Below, in pieces: positions 15,351-23,835 of a DNA stretch of 24,290 bases. The translations under genes and the position numbers were made by a program. The DNA lies in the IMG/VR virus record IMGVR_UViG_3300020020_000156, positions 1 through 24,290 of that record. The stretch is one strand, 5' to 3'. Below the pieces are notes generated by a model. That model ran no database searches, was not told the origin of the DNA, and worked only from the letters and a program-made list of their open reading frames with translations. This stretch comes from a virus. Each line of letters begins with the position of its first letter. The first letter of the stretch is position 1.

Positions 15351-17418
15351 GCAGGGCCAGCAATACGCCACGCAACAGGCGGCGGGGGCGAACCAGACGG
15401 GGCTGCAAGCCCTCGCGCTCGCCATGCAGGGCGGGGCCGGCGCCGGGCTGATTGGGCAGCAGGGCCTGAACTACGCCATGCAGCAGGCGGCAGGGGCGCA
15501 GGGCGCGGCGGCTCCGTACGCACAGGCGGGCGTCAACGCGCTCGGCCAGTCCGACGCGGACCGCACGGCGACGCAGCAGGCGCTCGCGCGGATGCAAGGC
15601 TTCCTCGATGCTGGCCCGGGGGCGAGCCAGGCGGAGGCGCTGCTGAAGGCGCAGAGCGACTCGACGATGGCGCAAAACGTGGCGCTCGCGCGGTCGGGCC
15701 GCGGCGCTGGAGACAACGTGCTCGCGCAGCGGCAGGCGATGTTCCAAAACGCCGCGCAGCAGCAGAAGCTCGGTCAGGACATGTCCGCCCTGCGCGCGAA
15801 CGAGGCGGACAAGTGGCGCGGGATCCAGCAGCAGGGACTCGGCGCGATCCAGCAGGGCCAGGCGGCGCTCCGCACGCAGGACCTCGGCGCGGCGCAGAAC
15901 GCCTCGCAGGCGCAGCTCGGTCTGTCCGGGCTCGCGCAGCAGTACGCCAATCTCGGGCTCGGCAACCAAGCGACCCTCTCGGGCCAGCAGCAGGCGTACC
16001 TCGCTTCGGGGCTCGGCGCGCAGGGGCAACAGGCCGGAGTGGCGCAGCAGTACGGCGCGCTCGGCCAGCAGTACGGCGCGACAGGGCTCGGCACCATGGC
16101 GCAGCTCGCCGGCATTCAGCAGCAAGGCGTCAGCGAGCTCAGCGCGCGCGACCTCCAGGCCTCGCAGCAGGCGGCGCAGGCGCAGCTCGGCCAAAACCAA
16201 CTTGCCCAGCAGTATTCCGGACTCGGGCTCAACACCGTGGGCCAGCTCGCCGGGCTCCAACAGCAGGGCATCACGGGCCTTCAGCAAGGGTCGCTCCAGC
16301 AGGCCCAGCAGGGGCAACAGGCGCAGCTCGGTCAGAACCAGCTCGCACAGGGGTACATCGGCCAGGGCTTCGACATGACGAAGAGCCTCGCCGGTCTGCA
16401 AGGGCAGACCCTCGGGCAGATGAGCGCGCAGGACCTGGCCATGATGCAGCAGGGCCAAACCGGTCAGCTCGCGCAAAACCAGCTTGCCCAAGGGTACACG
16501 GGGCAGGGGCTTGGCTCGATCGGACAGCTCGCGGGCTATCAGACGAACCTCATGGGCGGGCTCCAGGGCCAAGACATCTCGGCCATGCAGGCCCTCGGGC
16601 AGCTCCAGGGAGTGCAGGGCCAGCTCGGCCAGCAATATGCCGGGCTCCGCGCAGACACCGGCACGAACGTCGCTGCGCAGACCATGCAGGGCATGCAGAG
16701 CATCGGCGCGGAGAACGCGCAGCTCTACGCGCAGCAGCTCGCGCAGCAAAACGCCTACGTGCAGATGGCCCAACAGGGGCTTGGCGCGGCGCAGGCGCAG
16801 CGCTCCGAGGGCCAGCAGCTCTCCAACAACATTCTCAATCAACAGCTCAACGCGCAGCTGCAACAGCAGTCGCTCAATGCGCAGCTTCAACAGCAGACGA
16901 ACCTCGCCAACCTCGCGGCCCTTCACAACAAGGACATCAACGCGGCGCAGATCTCCTCAGCGCAGAACATTGCCGCGCAGCAGGCGGCGTCGACGAACCA
17001 GGCGGCCGTCATCGGCGCAACAGGCTCAATCCTTGGCGCGATGGGCGGGCTCGCGTCCGACATCCGCGCGAAGACCGACATCAAACCGGCAACGTTCGAT
17101 GAGTTTCTGGCAGGCGGCGCGGGCGGCAAGCCGCTCGGACAACCGGCGATCGACTTCAGGCCCGCACAGGGCTACTCGTACGACTACAAGGATCCGAACG
17201 CACCGGGGGCGGCGCCAGGGCGGCAGTTTGGCCCGATGGCGCAGGACCTCGAGAAGACCGCCGCGGGCGCGTTTGCTGTGGGCAATGGCCCGGGCGGACA
17301 GAAGTTCGTTGACCCTGCTCGCCTCACGATGGCCAACACGGCCGGGTTGAGCGAGCAGCAGCGCAAGATCGAAGAGATGCAGGCCATGCTCGCCAAGCTC
17401 AAGGGGAGGGCGGCCTGA
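14908..17418 (+). CDS. Gln-rich repeat protein, C-terminal part with S74-type chaperone-like domain
   Basis: In frame +1 relative to the N-terminal part, the product reads LAAQMAGNQYSVYRDQGYTG then long Gln/Ala/Gly/Leu helices of about 700 residues containing 50-residue and 47-residue repeats. The last 120 residues form a separate domain: SDIRAKTDIKPATFDEF at 17056, YSYDYKDP near 17170, RQFGPMAQDLEKT near 17220, then VDPARLTMAN and a final coiled coil. That order (SD-x-R-x-K-T-D-I, Y-x-Y, G-x-M-A-Q-D/E) is the intramolecular chaperone (peptidase S74) domain found at the ends of fibres and some large virion proteins. There it aids trimer folding and may cut itself off. The frame is open from 14518; the first ATG past the break is 14923. 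Long helices suggest an ejection or fibre protein. Confidence 0.68.
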   Translation, partial: ALAAQMAGNQYSVYRDQGYTGAGLDRQGMAAQLQSLGAVGQQANAYTTSMAGHADMVGDRYGQSAQTAMGQMPADRQTQLTQLQNLGQVGQGAMGYTSGQATQANNLANFYGQAGAQALGNLPADRLVQLQQLQNLGTAGQGAVGFGEQGQQYATQQAAGANQTGLQALALAMQGGAGAGLIGQQGLNYAMQQAAGAQGAAAPYAQAGVNALGQSDADRTATQQALARMQGFLDAGPGASQAEALLKAQSDSTMAQNVALARSGRGAGDNVLAQRQAMFQNAAQQQKLGQDMSALRANEADKWRGIQQQGLGAIQQGQAALRTQDLGAAQNASQAQLGLSGLAQQYANLGLGNQATLSGQQQAYLASGLGAQGQQAGVAQQYGALGQQYGATGLGTMAQLAGIQQQGVSELSARDLQASQQAAQAQLGQNQLAQQYSGLGLNTVGQLAGLQQQGITGLQQGSLQQAQQGQQAQLGQNQLAQGYIGQGFDMTKSLAGLQGQTLGQMSAQDLAMMQQGQTGQLAQNQLAQGYTGQGLGSIGQLAGYQTNLMGGLQGQDISAMQALGQLQGVQGQLGQQYAGLRADTGTNVAAQTMQGMQSIGAENAQLYAQQLAQQNAYVQMAQQGLGAAQAQRSEGQQLSNNILNQQLNAQLQQQSLNAQLQQQTNLANLAALHNKDINAAQISSAQNIAAQQAASTNQAAVIGATGSILGAMGGLASDIRAKTDIKPATFDEFLAGGAGGKPLGQPAIDFRPAQGYSYDYKDPNAPGAAPGRQFGPMAQDLEKTAAGAFAVGNGPGGQKFVDPARLTMANTAGLSEQQRKIEEMQAMLAKLKGRAA
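16039..16743 (+). repeat. 141-bp (47-codon) tandem repeats in the Gln-rich protein
   Basis: Tyrosine codons at 16072, 16213, 16354, 16495 and 16636 are spaced exactly 141 bases. Three central units (16180, 16321, 16462) begin with the near-identical (A/G)QL(G/A)QNQLAQ(Q/G)Y. The outer units are more diverged. No base is inserted or lost across five units, so the reading frame has been held. Confidence 0.85.
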
Positions 17419-19265
17419 TGGCGATCATCGGCTTCCGCCAAGACCCAGGCAAGCCGCCGGGGGCGGGCTTCTTCAAAGGCTCCGACGGCAAGGAGAAGTA
17501 CGCCTACGCGCCCGAAGTGGCCGCGCAGTTCGCGGGCGTCTCGCCGACGGCCGGTCTTTTGCCGCCAACGCAGGGCGCTCCCGACATGCGGCTCGCGTTC
17601 GGCGATGGGCAGATGATGCCGGGGGGCCCGCCCCCTAGCCGTCTCGATGCTGGCGGGGGGCTCGGCGCTGGCGCTCCGCCTCCTATCGGGCCGCCCGCCG
17701 CTGCCACTCCGCCACTTCCGCCACCGCCCCCGGCCCGCGTTGTGCCGCCCGCGGCCGCTCCACCTCCGCCGCCAGCCCCGCCGGCCGTCGGGCAACCGAA
17801 TCCTGTGCTCGCTGCGCAGCAGGATGGCGTGGGGGACATCATGCGCGCCGTGGCCAGTGCGCCAGCGGGCCCGCGCAAAGCGGCAGGCTATCAGGACAAG
17901 TCGCGCTCTGTCACGGTCGAGGCGGGGGCGCCGTACTCCGAGGCGCAAGCCGACGATCGCGCGCTCGCCGAGGCGAACGTGCAGCAGGCGCACCTCAGTG
18001 CGACGCGGGCTTTTGCCGACGAGCAGGAGATGAGGGCCAGCGCGCTCTCGCTCCAAAAAGAGCACATCAATACCGAGCTGCAGGCGGCGCAGGGCAAGCA
18101 GGCCGCGAAGCAGCAAATGTACCAGGACGAGCGCTCGCGGATTCAGGGCCTGATGGACGCGACGGCGAACCAGAAGATCGACACGGGCGCATGGTTCAAG
18201 GAAAACGAGTTCGGCGGCGTGATGGCCATCATCGGCCAGGCCATGCAGAACTTCGCCTCGATCAAGACGGGGCACGGGCCGACGAACGCGATGCTCGACA
18301 AGATCGTGGATCGCTCCGTCGCGGCGCAGCGCTCGGACATCGAACAGGGGCGCGTCCGTACGGGCAATGCGCTCCACATGCTGAACCTCCAGATGGGCGA
18401 CCTCGACCAGTCGACCGAGGCGCTCAAGATGGTGCAGAAGAAGGCCATTGACGCGGAGATTGCGCGCCAGGGGGCGATGCACAGTAGCCAAGACGCCAAG
18501 AGCAAGACGCAGGAGTGGCTCGCGCAGCGAAACCAGGAGTTCACCAAGAACGAGCAGACGCTTTACAACCTGTCGGTCGGCAAGACGACAGTGAAGACCG
18601 ACCAGGCCTACCAGGCGGCGAGCGGCGGCGGGATGCAGGATCCGCTCGCGCGCATCAAGCGCATGGGTGAGGGGGCCGACGCGCTTCGCAAGATGGGCGT
18701 CCCCGAAGACCAGATCGCGAAGTCGCTCGGGTTGCCCACAGAAGGCGGCAAGGCCGGCAAGGACGTTAAGACCGAGGCGGAGAAGTTCGGCAAGGAAGTG
18801 GAGAGCTCGAAAGCCAACGAGGTGCTCTCCTCGCTGACTCCCGTTGAGAACATGCTCAACAAGTACGCTGGCCAGGAAACGATCCCGGGCATCAAGTCGG
18901 AGAACATTGCCACGCGTGGCTACCGCGGCGTTGTCGATACGGTGAGCGGCCAGGGGACAGCCGAAAAGCATCTCTACAGCGACGAAGAGCGCAACAACCG
19001 GCAGACCTTCGAATTCATGAAGGCCGACATCCGGCACGCGATTACCGGCGCCGGCATGAGCGACACCGAGCGCAAGAACCTCGACGACATGGTCGAGAAG
19101 GCGCGCACGGCGTCCGACCTTCGCAACGCGGTCGGCGTGCTGAAGCAGCGCGCGACGAGCCGCATTGACAGCATCGCGCAGGGCTACTCGCCCGAAGCTG
19201 TGCAGCTCTACCACTCGCGCGGCGCGCCGAAAGCGCCAGCCCCCGAGCGGAAGGTGGGGCCATGA
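17418..19265 (+). CDS. putative DNA-ejection (internal virion) protein 1, Pro-rich and helical
   Basis: The 615-aa product starts at ATG 17418, sharing an A with the previous TGA and following AAGGGGAGGG at 17401-17410. Residues about 90-124 are proline-rich (PPLPPPPPARVVPP then AAPPPPPAPP). Residues 170-360 are long charged helices (AEANVQQAHLSATRAFADEQ; SLQKEHINTELQAAQGKQAA). A Gly-rich spacer follows around 395, and the C-terminal 200 residues look folded and helical (FEFMKADIRHAITGAGMSDT). Coiled-coil proteins in pairs after the nozzle in podoviruses are ejected with the DNA to form a channel. No enzymatic motif is seen. The alternative is a tail-internal scaffold. The stop overlaps the next gene as ATGA. 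Confidence 0.55.
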   Translation: MAIIGFRQDPGKPPGAGFFKGSDGKEKYAYAPEVAAQFAGVSPTAGLLPPTQGAPDMRLAFGDGQMMPGGPPPSRLDAGGGLGAGAPPPIGPPAAATPPLPPPPPARVVPPAAAPPPPPAPPAVGQPNPVLAAQQDGVGDIMRAVASAPAGPRKAAGYQDKSRSVTVEAGAPYSEAQADDRALAEANVQQAHLSATRAFADEQEMRASALSLQKEHINTELQAAQGKQAAKQQMYQDERSRIQGLMDATANQKIDTGAWFKENEFGGVMAIIGQAMQNFASIKTGHGPTNAMLDKIVDRSVAAQRSDIEQGRVRTGNALHMLNLQMGDLDQSTEALKMVQKKAIDAEIARQGAMHSSQDAKSKTQEWLAQRNQEFTKNEQTLYNLSVGKTTVKTDQAYQAASGGGMQDPLARIKRMGEGADALRKMGVPEDQIAKSLGLPTEGGKAGKDVKTEAEKFGKEVESSKANEVLSSLTPVENMLNKYAGQETIPGIKSENIATRGYRGVVDTVSGQGTAEKHLYSDEERNNRQTFEFMKADIRHAITGAGMSDTERKNLDDMVEKARTASDLRNAVGVLKQRATSRIDSIAQGYSPEAVQLYHSRGAPKAPAPERKVGP

Positions 19266-22078
19266 GCGTATTCCTCCGCAGCCCGACCGACGGCGCAATC
19301 TACCAATACGCCGACAAGGATGCCGCCGCAGCGCAGAAGGCTGGCTTCGTCCCCGTCGAGGCGGCGGAGGTGCAGGCCGCCGAGGCCGCCGCAGCTGCCA
19401 AGGCGCAGGCGGGAAGCCTGGGGGGGAAGCTGCAAACCGGGCTCGAGGCGGCGGGGGCGGGCGCCTTCGACGCGGTCACCGGCATTCCACGGCTCCTCTC
19501 CGCCGGGCTCACCAAGCTGACCGGCGAAGAAGACCCGCTGGCCCGGGTGAGCGGCCGAAAGTTCATCGAGGACGTCAAAGGCGTCGGCTCCGAGCTCCTC
19601 TCCGGCGGCGACGTCACGGCCGAAGCTGCGGCGCGTCAATACGCGGCGGGCGCACGCGGCAGGGCCCTCGAAAACCCAATCTCATCGACGGTTGGCGGCA
19701 TCGTTGGGCAAGTGGCCGGCGCGGCGGCTGGGGGGCTCTCTGGCGCGGCTCGAGCGGCAGGCGCGGGCCTTACGGCGGGGGCCGGCGGCGGGCTCGCGGC
19801 GAGGCTCGGCGGCGCGGCATTGACCGGCGCAATCGAAGGCGCCCCGCTGGCGCTCGCGGGCGCAACCGACCAGGCCTACATCGAGGGTCGCCAGCTCACC
19901 GGGGAACAGGCCCTTGCAGCCGGCGGCATCGGCGCGCTGCTCGGCGGCGGGCTTACCCTAGGAGCGAAGGGGCTCGGCGAGCTCGGCGGTGCCGTCCGTA
20001 GCCGGGCCTCAAGCAAGCTGGCAGAGGTCATGGAGGGCGGAGCGCCCGCTGGGGAAGCGGCGCCAGAGCCGGCGGTGCGGCGGATCCTGAAGACGGGCGA
20101 TGCCCACATCGAGAAGCAGGGCGAGCGCGTCTTGGGCGAGGCCCCCCTTCCTGGCTTCGCAGAGCACGTGCGCTCGGCAGTGAGCGGCAAGAACATGTCC
20201 GAGCTCCGCGCCGCGACCCACGGCGAGGCGACCGAGCGGCTCACGACGGAGCTGCAACGCGCCGTCGCGACATCGAACGACGTCGGCGACCAGATCTTCA
20301 ACCGCGCCGTCAAGAAGAGCTACGTCGAGGCGAACTTTGCGAAGGGCGGGGTCGCCGATGACGCCATCGACCGGACCGCGGGGATCGCGGGGGGCTTCCT
20401 CCGGGACCTCGACACCGCCATTGCGGACGTAGGCACTTTCGGCAAGCCGACGAAGGCGCTGGTCGGACTGCGCAATCAGGTGGCCAAGAACGCGAGCGCG
20501 ATCGCCACGGCCGAGGCGCCGGCCGACGCCTACATCGCCATGGACGTCATCCGCCGCGACCTGCTCACGGCCAGCAAGTCCTTCGGGGAAAGCGCCTCCA
20601 AGAGCGCGAACGTCGACGCCGCGGCGAACATGAAGCTTCTCGCCGAGAAGGTCGGCCAGCACTACGACTCCGCTTGGCAGCACCTCATGGATACGTCCAC
20701 GTGGGGCGCGCAGGGGGCGGCGCAGCAGGAGGTCAACAACGCTGCTGTGAAGTTCATCGAGGCCAAGCGCTTCGCCTTCCCGCACTTCGCCGAGAAGGTC
20801 GGCGAGCAGTACGCGGGCCCCGGGCGGTTTCTGCCGACCTTCGAAGTCAACGACGGCAAGATTCTGAACCTCGTTCGCAAGGCCGGCTCGCCCGATGCCG
20901 CGTTCGCGGAGCGGCGCTTTCAGCAGTACCTCACCTCGACGCGCGAGTTCTCCGAGGCGGTGGCCAAGGGCTACGAGCTCCCCGGTGAACTCGCCGGCAA
21001 GGTGGCCGAGCTCGGCGCCGGGGCGAAGACCGTGAAGGCGACCTACGACGCCATGATGCAGAAGGTCGGCGCGCTCAACCAGGCCGAGCTTTTCATGGAA
21101 GCGGCGAAGCAAGGGAGCGGCGCGCAGACGAACGCCATCCTGGGCGGCATCATGGGGGGGCCGGTTGGCTCCGCTGCGGGCTTCGCGCTGGGGGCCGCAA
21201 CCAACCCCGCACGGTTCATCTCGCAGCGCATCGCGCTCGAGCAGATGGCGGAGCGCTCGCAGAAGCTCATCGGGTCGTCCCTCGATGGCCTTTTTGCCCG
21301 GGGCAACGACCGGGTAGCGCCAAAGGTTCTGCAGCTTGCGCCCCCCGCGGGGTCTCTCGCGCGCGTGGCCACCGTGCCCGCGTCGCTCGCCTATTTCATG
21401 GGCAAGCACGCCACGCCCGAGCAGGCCTACGAGAAGCGCGTCAACGAGCTCTACCACGTCTCGCAGAACATGGGCGGCGGCGTCCACGAGGCTATCGGCA
21501 ATGCCTTCGGCCCGCTCGCGTCGCAGGAGGCCGAGGCGCTCACCGCGATGACCGTCTCCGCCGTCACGGGCGTCAACTACCTGCTCTCCAAGATGCCGAG
21601 CGGGCTCTATCAGCAAAACACGCTCACGCCGCTGACCTCGAAGACCATCCCCAATCGAGGCGAGATCCAGAGCTTCGCGCGCACGTACGCCGCCGTCATG
21701 AAACCGTCGACGGTGCTCGACGACCTGAAAGCCGGCAAGGCGACGCCCGACCAGATCCAAGCCGTGAAGTCGGTCTATCCCCGCTACTACGAAGACATCC
21801 GCACGGCGGCGCTCGAGCGTATCCGCGACCTCGACCAGCGCGGCAAGTCGATCCCGATGCGCACGAGGATGAACCTCGACACGCTGCTCGACCTGAACGG
21901 CGCGGGCGAGCGCACGATGACGACGGCATTCGTTCAGCGCTACGCGCCGATGATGAGCGACACGGCCGCGATGCGCTCGAGAGAGCAGGAGCGCGAAGCC
22001 AAGAGACCACGGCCAGGCCCGACGCGGCTCGGCAAGTCAACGACCACGCAAACCACGTCATTTCTCGGAGGCACATGA
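19262..22078 (+). CDS. putative DNA-ejection (internal virion) protein 2 with glycine-zipper segments
   Basis: The 938-aa product begins SVFLRSPTDGAIYQYADKDA, a short N-terminal unit like those on other large phage virion proteins. Residues about 140-235 are Gly/Ala-rich and hydrophobic with GxxxG/AxxxG spacing (VGGIVGQVAGAAAGGLSGAA; GAGGGLAARLGGAALTGAI). A second such stretch lies at about 624-647 (AILGGIMGGPVGSAAGFALG). Glycine zippers favour membrane packing, fitting an ejection protein that crosses the envelope. The rest is helical and charged (KLLAEKVGQHYDSAWQHLMD; YPRYYEDIRTAALERIRDLD), ending in a basic tail. I found no lysozyme or transglycosylase catalytic motif. It overlaps both neighbours by 4 bases (ATGA). 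Confidence 0.55.
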   Translation: MSVFLRSPTDGAIYQYADKDAAAAQKAGFVPVEAAEVQAAEAAAAAKAQAGSLGGKLQTGLEAAGAGAFDAVTGIPRLLSAGLTKLTGEEDPLARVSGRKFIEDVKGVGSELLSGGDVTAEAAARQYAAGARGRALENPISSTVGGIVGQVAGAAAGGLSGAARAAGAGLTAGAGGGLAARLGGAALTGAIEGAPLALAGATDQAYIEGRQLTGEQALAAGGIGALLGGGLTLGAKGLGELGGAVRSRASSKLAEVMEGGAPAGEAAPEPAVRRILKTGDAHIEKQGERVLGEAPLPGFAEHVRSAVSGKNMSELRAATHGEATERLTTELQRAVATSNDVGDQIFNRAVKKSYVEANFAKGGVADDAIDRTAGIAGGFLRDLDTAIADVGTFGKPTKALVGLRNQVAKNASAIATAEAPADAYIAMDVIRRDLLTASKSFGESASKSANVDAAANMKLLAEKVGQHYDSAWQHLMDTSTWGAQGAAQQEVNNAAVKFIEAKRFAFPHFAEKVGEQYAGPGRFLPTFEVNDGKILNLVRKAGSPDAAFAERRFQQYLTSTREFSEAVAKGYELPGELAGKVAELGAGAKTVKATYDAMMQKVGALNQAELFMEAAKQGSGAQTNAILGGIMGGPVGSAAGFALGAATNPARFISQRIALEQMAERSQKLIGSSLDGLFARGNDRVAPKVLQLAPPAGSLARVATVPASLAYFMGKHATPEQAYEKRVNELYHVSQNMGGGVHEAIGNAFGPLASQEAEALTAMTVSAVTGVNYLLSKMPSGLYQQNTLTPLTSKTIPNRGEIQSFARTYAAVMKPSTVLDDLKAGKATPDQIQAVKSVYPRYYEDIRTAALERIRDLDQRGKSIPMRTRMNLDTLLDLNGAGERTMTTAFVQRYAPMMSDTAAMRSREQEREAKRPRPGPTRLGKSTTTQTTSFLGGT

Positions 22079-22488
22079 GCCAGCTCGACCTAGAAGCAGT
22101 TAACCCGATCGCGCCGCTGATGGGGAAGATCCGCGCCATTGCGGTCACCACATCGAGCGCTCGCCATAACCTAGCGGCGCTCGCCGAATTCGGCACAGGC
22201 GGCGATGACATGGCCCGCGTGTTCCGGCTGCGCGCCAACGGCGCCGATGTTTATTACTTCTTCAACAACGCCGACGCTGGGACGGTCGACGAAGCCAACA
22301 CGACGGCGGGCAACGCCAACCAGTGCGACGTCATCCCCAACGGCACATTCATCGATGTCCGCTTGCCGTGGGTGAAGATTGGCGGCGGCGCGACGGCTGG
22401 GCTAGCGACGTGGCTCCTCGTCAAGGGGTCCGCGGCGTGCGTGCTCCGCGTCACCCTCAGCAGCGAGGACCCCTCCAAGAGGTACTGA
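22075..22488 (+). CDS. small beta-rich structural protein
   Basis: The 137-aa product starts at ATG 22075 in an ATGA overlap. A short helical lead (LEAVNPIAPLMGKIRAIAVT) is followed by strands and loops: MARVFRLRANGADVYYFFNN, AGTVDEANTTAGNANQCDVI, TFIDVRLPWVKIGG, TWLLVKGSAACVLRVTLSS. Short beta-sandwich proteins with VYYFFN and LVKGSAACVLRV-like strands are found in tail or head regions of many phages, without firm function. It directly precedes the lectin, so it may attach that protein to the tail. The role is inferred from position. Confidence 0.6.
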   Translation: MSQLDLEAVNPIAPLMGKIRAIAVTTSSARHNLAALAEFGTGGDDMARVFRLRANGADVYYFFNNADAGTVDEANTTAGNANQCDVIPNGTFIDVRLPWVKIGGGATAGLATWLLVKGSAACVLRVTLSSEDPSKRY

Positions 22489-23510
22489 TGCTCCGCCGTC
22501 AATTCCAAGCGTCTCGCAGAAGTGGGCAGGTAGTGCAGGGCGCGCTCGCGTTCGGCAACCCGCTGCTTTACGCGGTGCAGTACGGCCTTCTGCTTTGGCT
22601 TCGCGCCGACATGGGCATCACGCTCGGCGGGACGCTGCGCGGTACGGGCACAGGTGGCCCGCCGGTGTGGACCATCACGGGGACGGCGACGCGGCAAGTC
22701 GGCCTGCACCTCGAGATCGACTCGGTGGACGGCGGCACAGGGCTCGGCCAGGCCACTTACAAGTGGAGCGAGAATAACGGCGCGACCTACGTTGCTACTG
22801 GCGTTGTCACTGCGGCCGGACCGACGGCGCTCGGGACAACTGGGCTTTCCGTGTCGCAAGCGGTAGGCCCGTACAACATTGACAACAAGTGGGACGCTAC
22901 GGTGTCGGCATGGGCCGATCAGAGCGGCAACGCGAACCATGCAATTCAGGCAACGGCCGCGGACCAGCCTAGGTTCACCCTTGCTGGCTTCGGTGGGTAC
23001 CAGGCGCTCGACTGGACGGTCAGCACAAATTCCATGGGCATGGCGACGCCGTCGCTGTCGTACGGCCTATTGACTCAGGTCATAGCGCTGCGCGCCGACG
23101 CAACGTCTGGATTTGTCGTCCATCGACTAAACGGCGCAGATCTGGAATTCCTCTATGGCTCCACTCCAGCGACCTACATCAATCACGGCGGCGTCATCAC
23201 CTCGAAGAACGCAGGAGCGTGGCTAAACGACAGCGTACGAAGAACGATCGCGAAGCGCTTCGACGGGACGCACGCCGGGCACCTGATTTATAAAAACGCC
23301 TCGCCAGTGGCCACGTCAGACGGCGGCACCGGAGACCCAGGCGCCGTCGCGATGGCGGCGCCGCTCTACGTGGGGCGCTACACGCTAGGCACGAGCGACA
23401 AGTTCGTCGGACTCATTCGCGAGGTGGTTGTTTTTAGCTCATCCGTTCCGGCGAGCGTAGTCACCGCACTACACCAAGGGATGGCGGCGAGAGCCGCGGG
23501 GGCAATCTGA
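22488..23510 (+). CDS. LamG-like (concanavalin-type) receptor-binding protein
   Basis: The 340-aa product starts at ATG 22488, sharing its A with the preceding TGA; the frame open from 22323 is a shadow. LLLWLRADMGITL (34-46) and AWADQSGNANHAIQATAADQ (141-160), with FVGLIREVVVFSSSVPASVV (about 305-324), are the start, middle and end of a LamG-like jellyroll. This fold binds sugars or surfaces in phage tail proteins. Between the first two blocks about 90 residues are inserted: TRQVGLHLEIDSVDGGTGLG and YKWSENNGATYVATGVV resemble a separate beta module with a W-S-x-N-G-x-T-Y strand, also common in phage structural proteins. It is likely the host-recognition protein. The next gene starts at its stop (TGATG). 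Confidence 0.68.
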   Translation: MLRRQFQASRRSGQVVQGALAFGNPLLYAVQYGLLLWLRADMGITLGGTLRGTGTGGPPVWTITGTATRQVGLHLEIDSVDGGTGLGQATYKWSENNGATYVATGVVTAAGPTALGTTGLSVSQAVGPYNIDNKWDATVSAWADQSGNANHAIQATAADQPRFTLAGFGGYQALDWTVSTNSMGMATPSLSYGLLTQVIALRADATSGFVVHRLNGADLEFLYGSTPATYINHGGVITSKNAGAWLNDSVRRTIAKRFDGTHAGHLIYKNASPVATSDGGTGDPGAVAMAAPLYVGRYTLGTSDKFVGLIREVVVFSSSVPASVVTALHQGMAARAAGAI

Positions 23511-23800
23511 TGGCACACCTCGTGTGGGCAGACAGGCCGACGGCAAAGGCGTTCTCGGACGCTATCGACGCGGACTTCGGCTTCCCCACGCTCGGCTGTC
23601 GCATGGGCGGCGGAATTCACGTGAGCGTCGCGCAGGGCAGGACGGCGCGCTACGCCTCGGTCGACAAGCACCGGACGCTAAGCCAGTGGGCCTACCAAGA
23701 GGACCCCGTCATTGTCGCCAAGGAGGTGCGCGTCCCGATAGGCGTCGCCACGCGGCAGACGCTCGATGCGACTTGGGACGACAGGATCCGCGATGGGTGA
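23510..23800 (+). CDS. hypothetical protein, 96 aa
   Basis: ATG 23510 shares its A with the lectin stop (TGATG). The 96-aa product begins AHLVWADRPTAKAFSDAIDA, then FGFPTLGCRMGGGIHV with a beta-like Gly/His region, then a basic and polar segment (ARYASVDKHRTLSQWAYQED) and beta strands (IVAKEVRVPIGVATRQT). It has no transmembrane stretch and one Cys. A small protein between the lectin and the fibre-like gene could be a chaperone or an anchor, but no family is recognised. It is followed by 35 bases with a 13-codon ATG frame and an SD (AAAGGCGG). Confidence 0.65.
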   Translation: MAHLVWADRPTAKAFSDAIDADFGFPTLGCRMGGGIHVSVAQGRTARYASVDKHRTLSQWAYQEDPVIVAKEVRVPIGVATRQTLDATWDDRIRDG

Positions 23801-23822
23801 CGTGACCGACTCAAAGATACTG

Positions 23823-23830
23823 AAAGGCGG
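23823..23830 (+). promoter_or_regulatory. Shine-Dalgarno of the fibre-like gene
   Basis: AAAGGCGG at 23823-23830 lies 5 bases before ATG 23836 and decides that start. Confidence 0.55.
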
Positions 23831-23835
23831 ATGAG

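Noticed and set aside
14875-17102. Long open frames that shadow the repeat gene: 683 codons on the minus strand (14875-16926) and frame 0 continuing to 17102.
   Set aside because: They arise because GC-rich Gln/Ala/Gly codons lack stops in other frames. Their products are Arg/Leu- or Arg/Pro/Gly-rich without motifs, while frame 1 carries repeats and a recognisable C-terminal domain.
17184-21760. Minus-strand frames of 704 codons (17184-19298) and 583 codons (20009-21760).
   Set aside because: They lie opposite clear, overlapping + strand genes and have Arg/His/Leu/Val/Gly composition typical of antisense shadows in GC-rich DNA. No SD or motif supports them.
23793-23834. A 13-codon ATG frame (MGDVTDSKILKGG) between two genes.
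   Set aside because: Too short to judge; it overlaps the end of one gene and the SD of the next. It might be a leader peptide, but nothing shows this.
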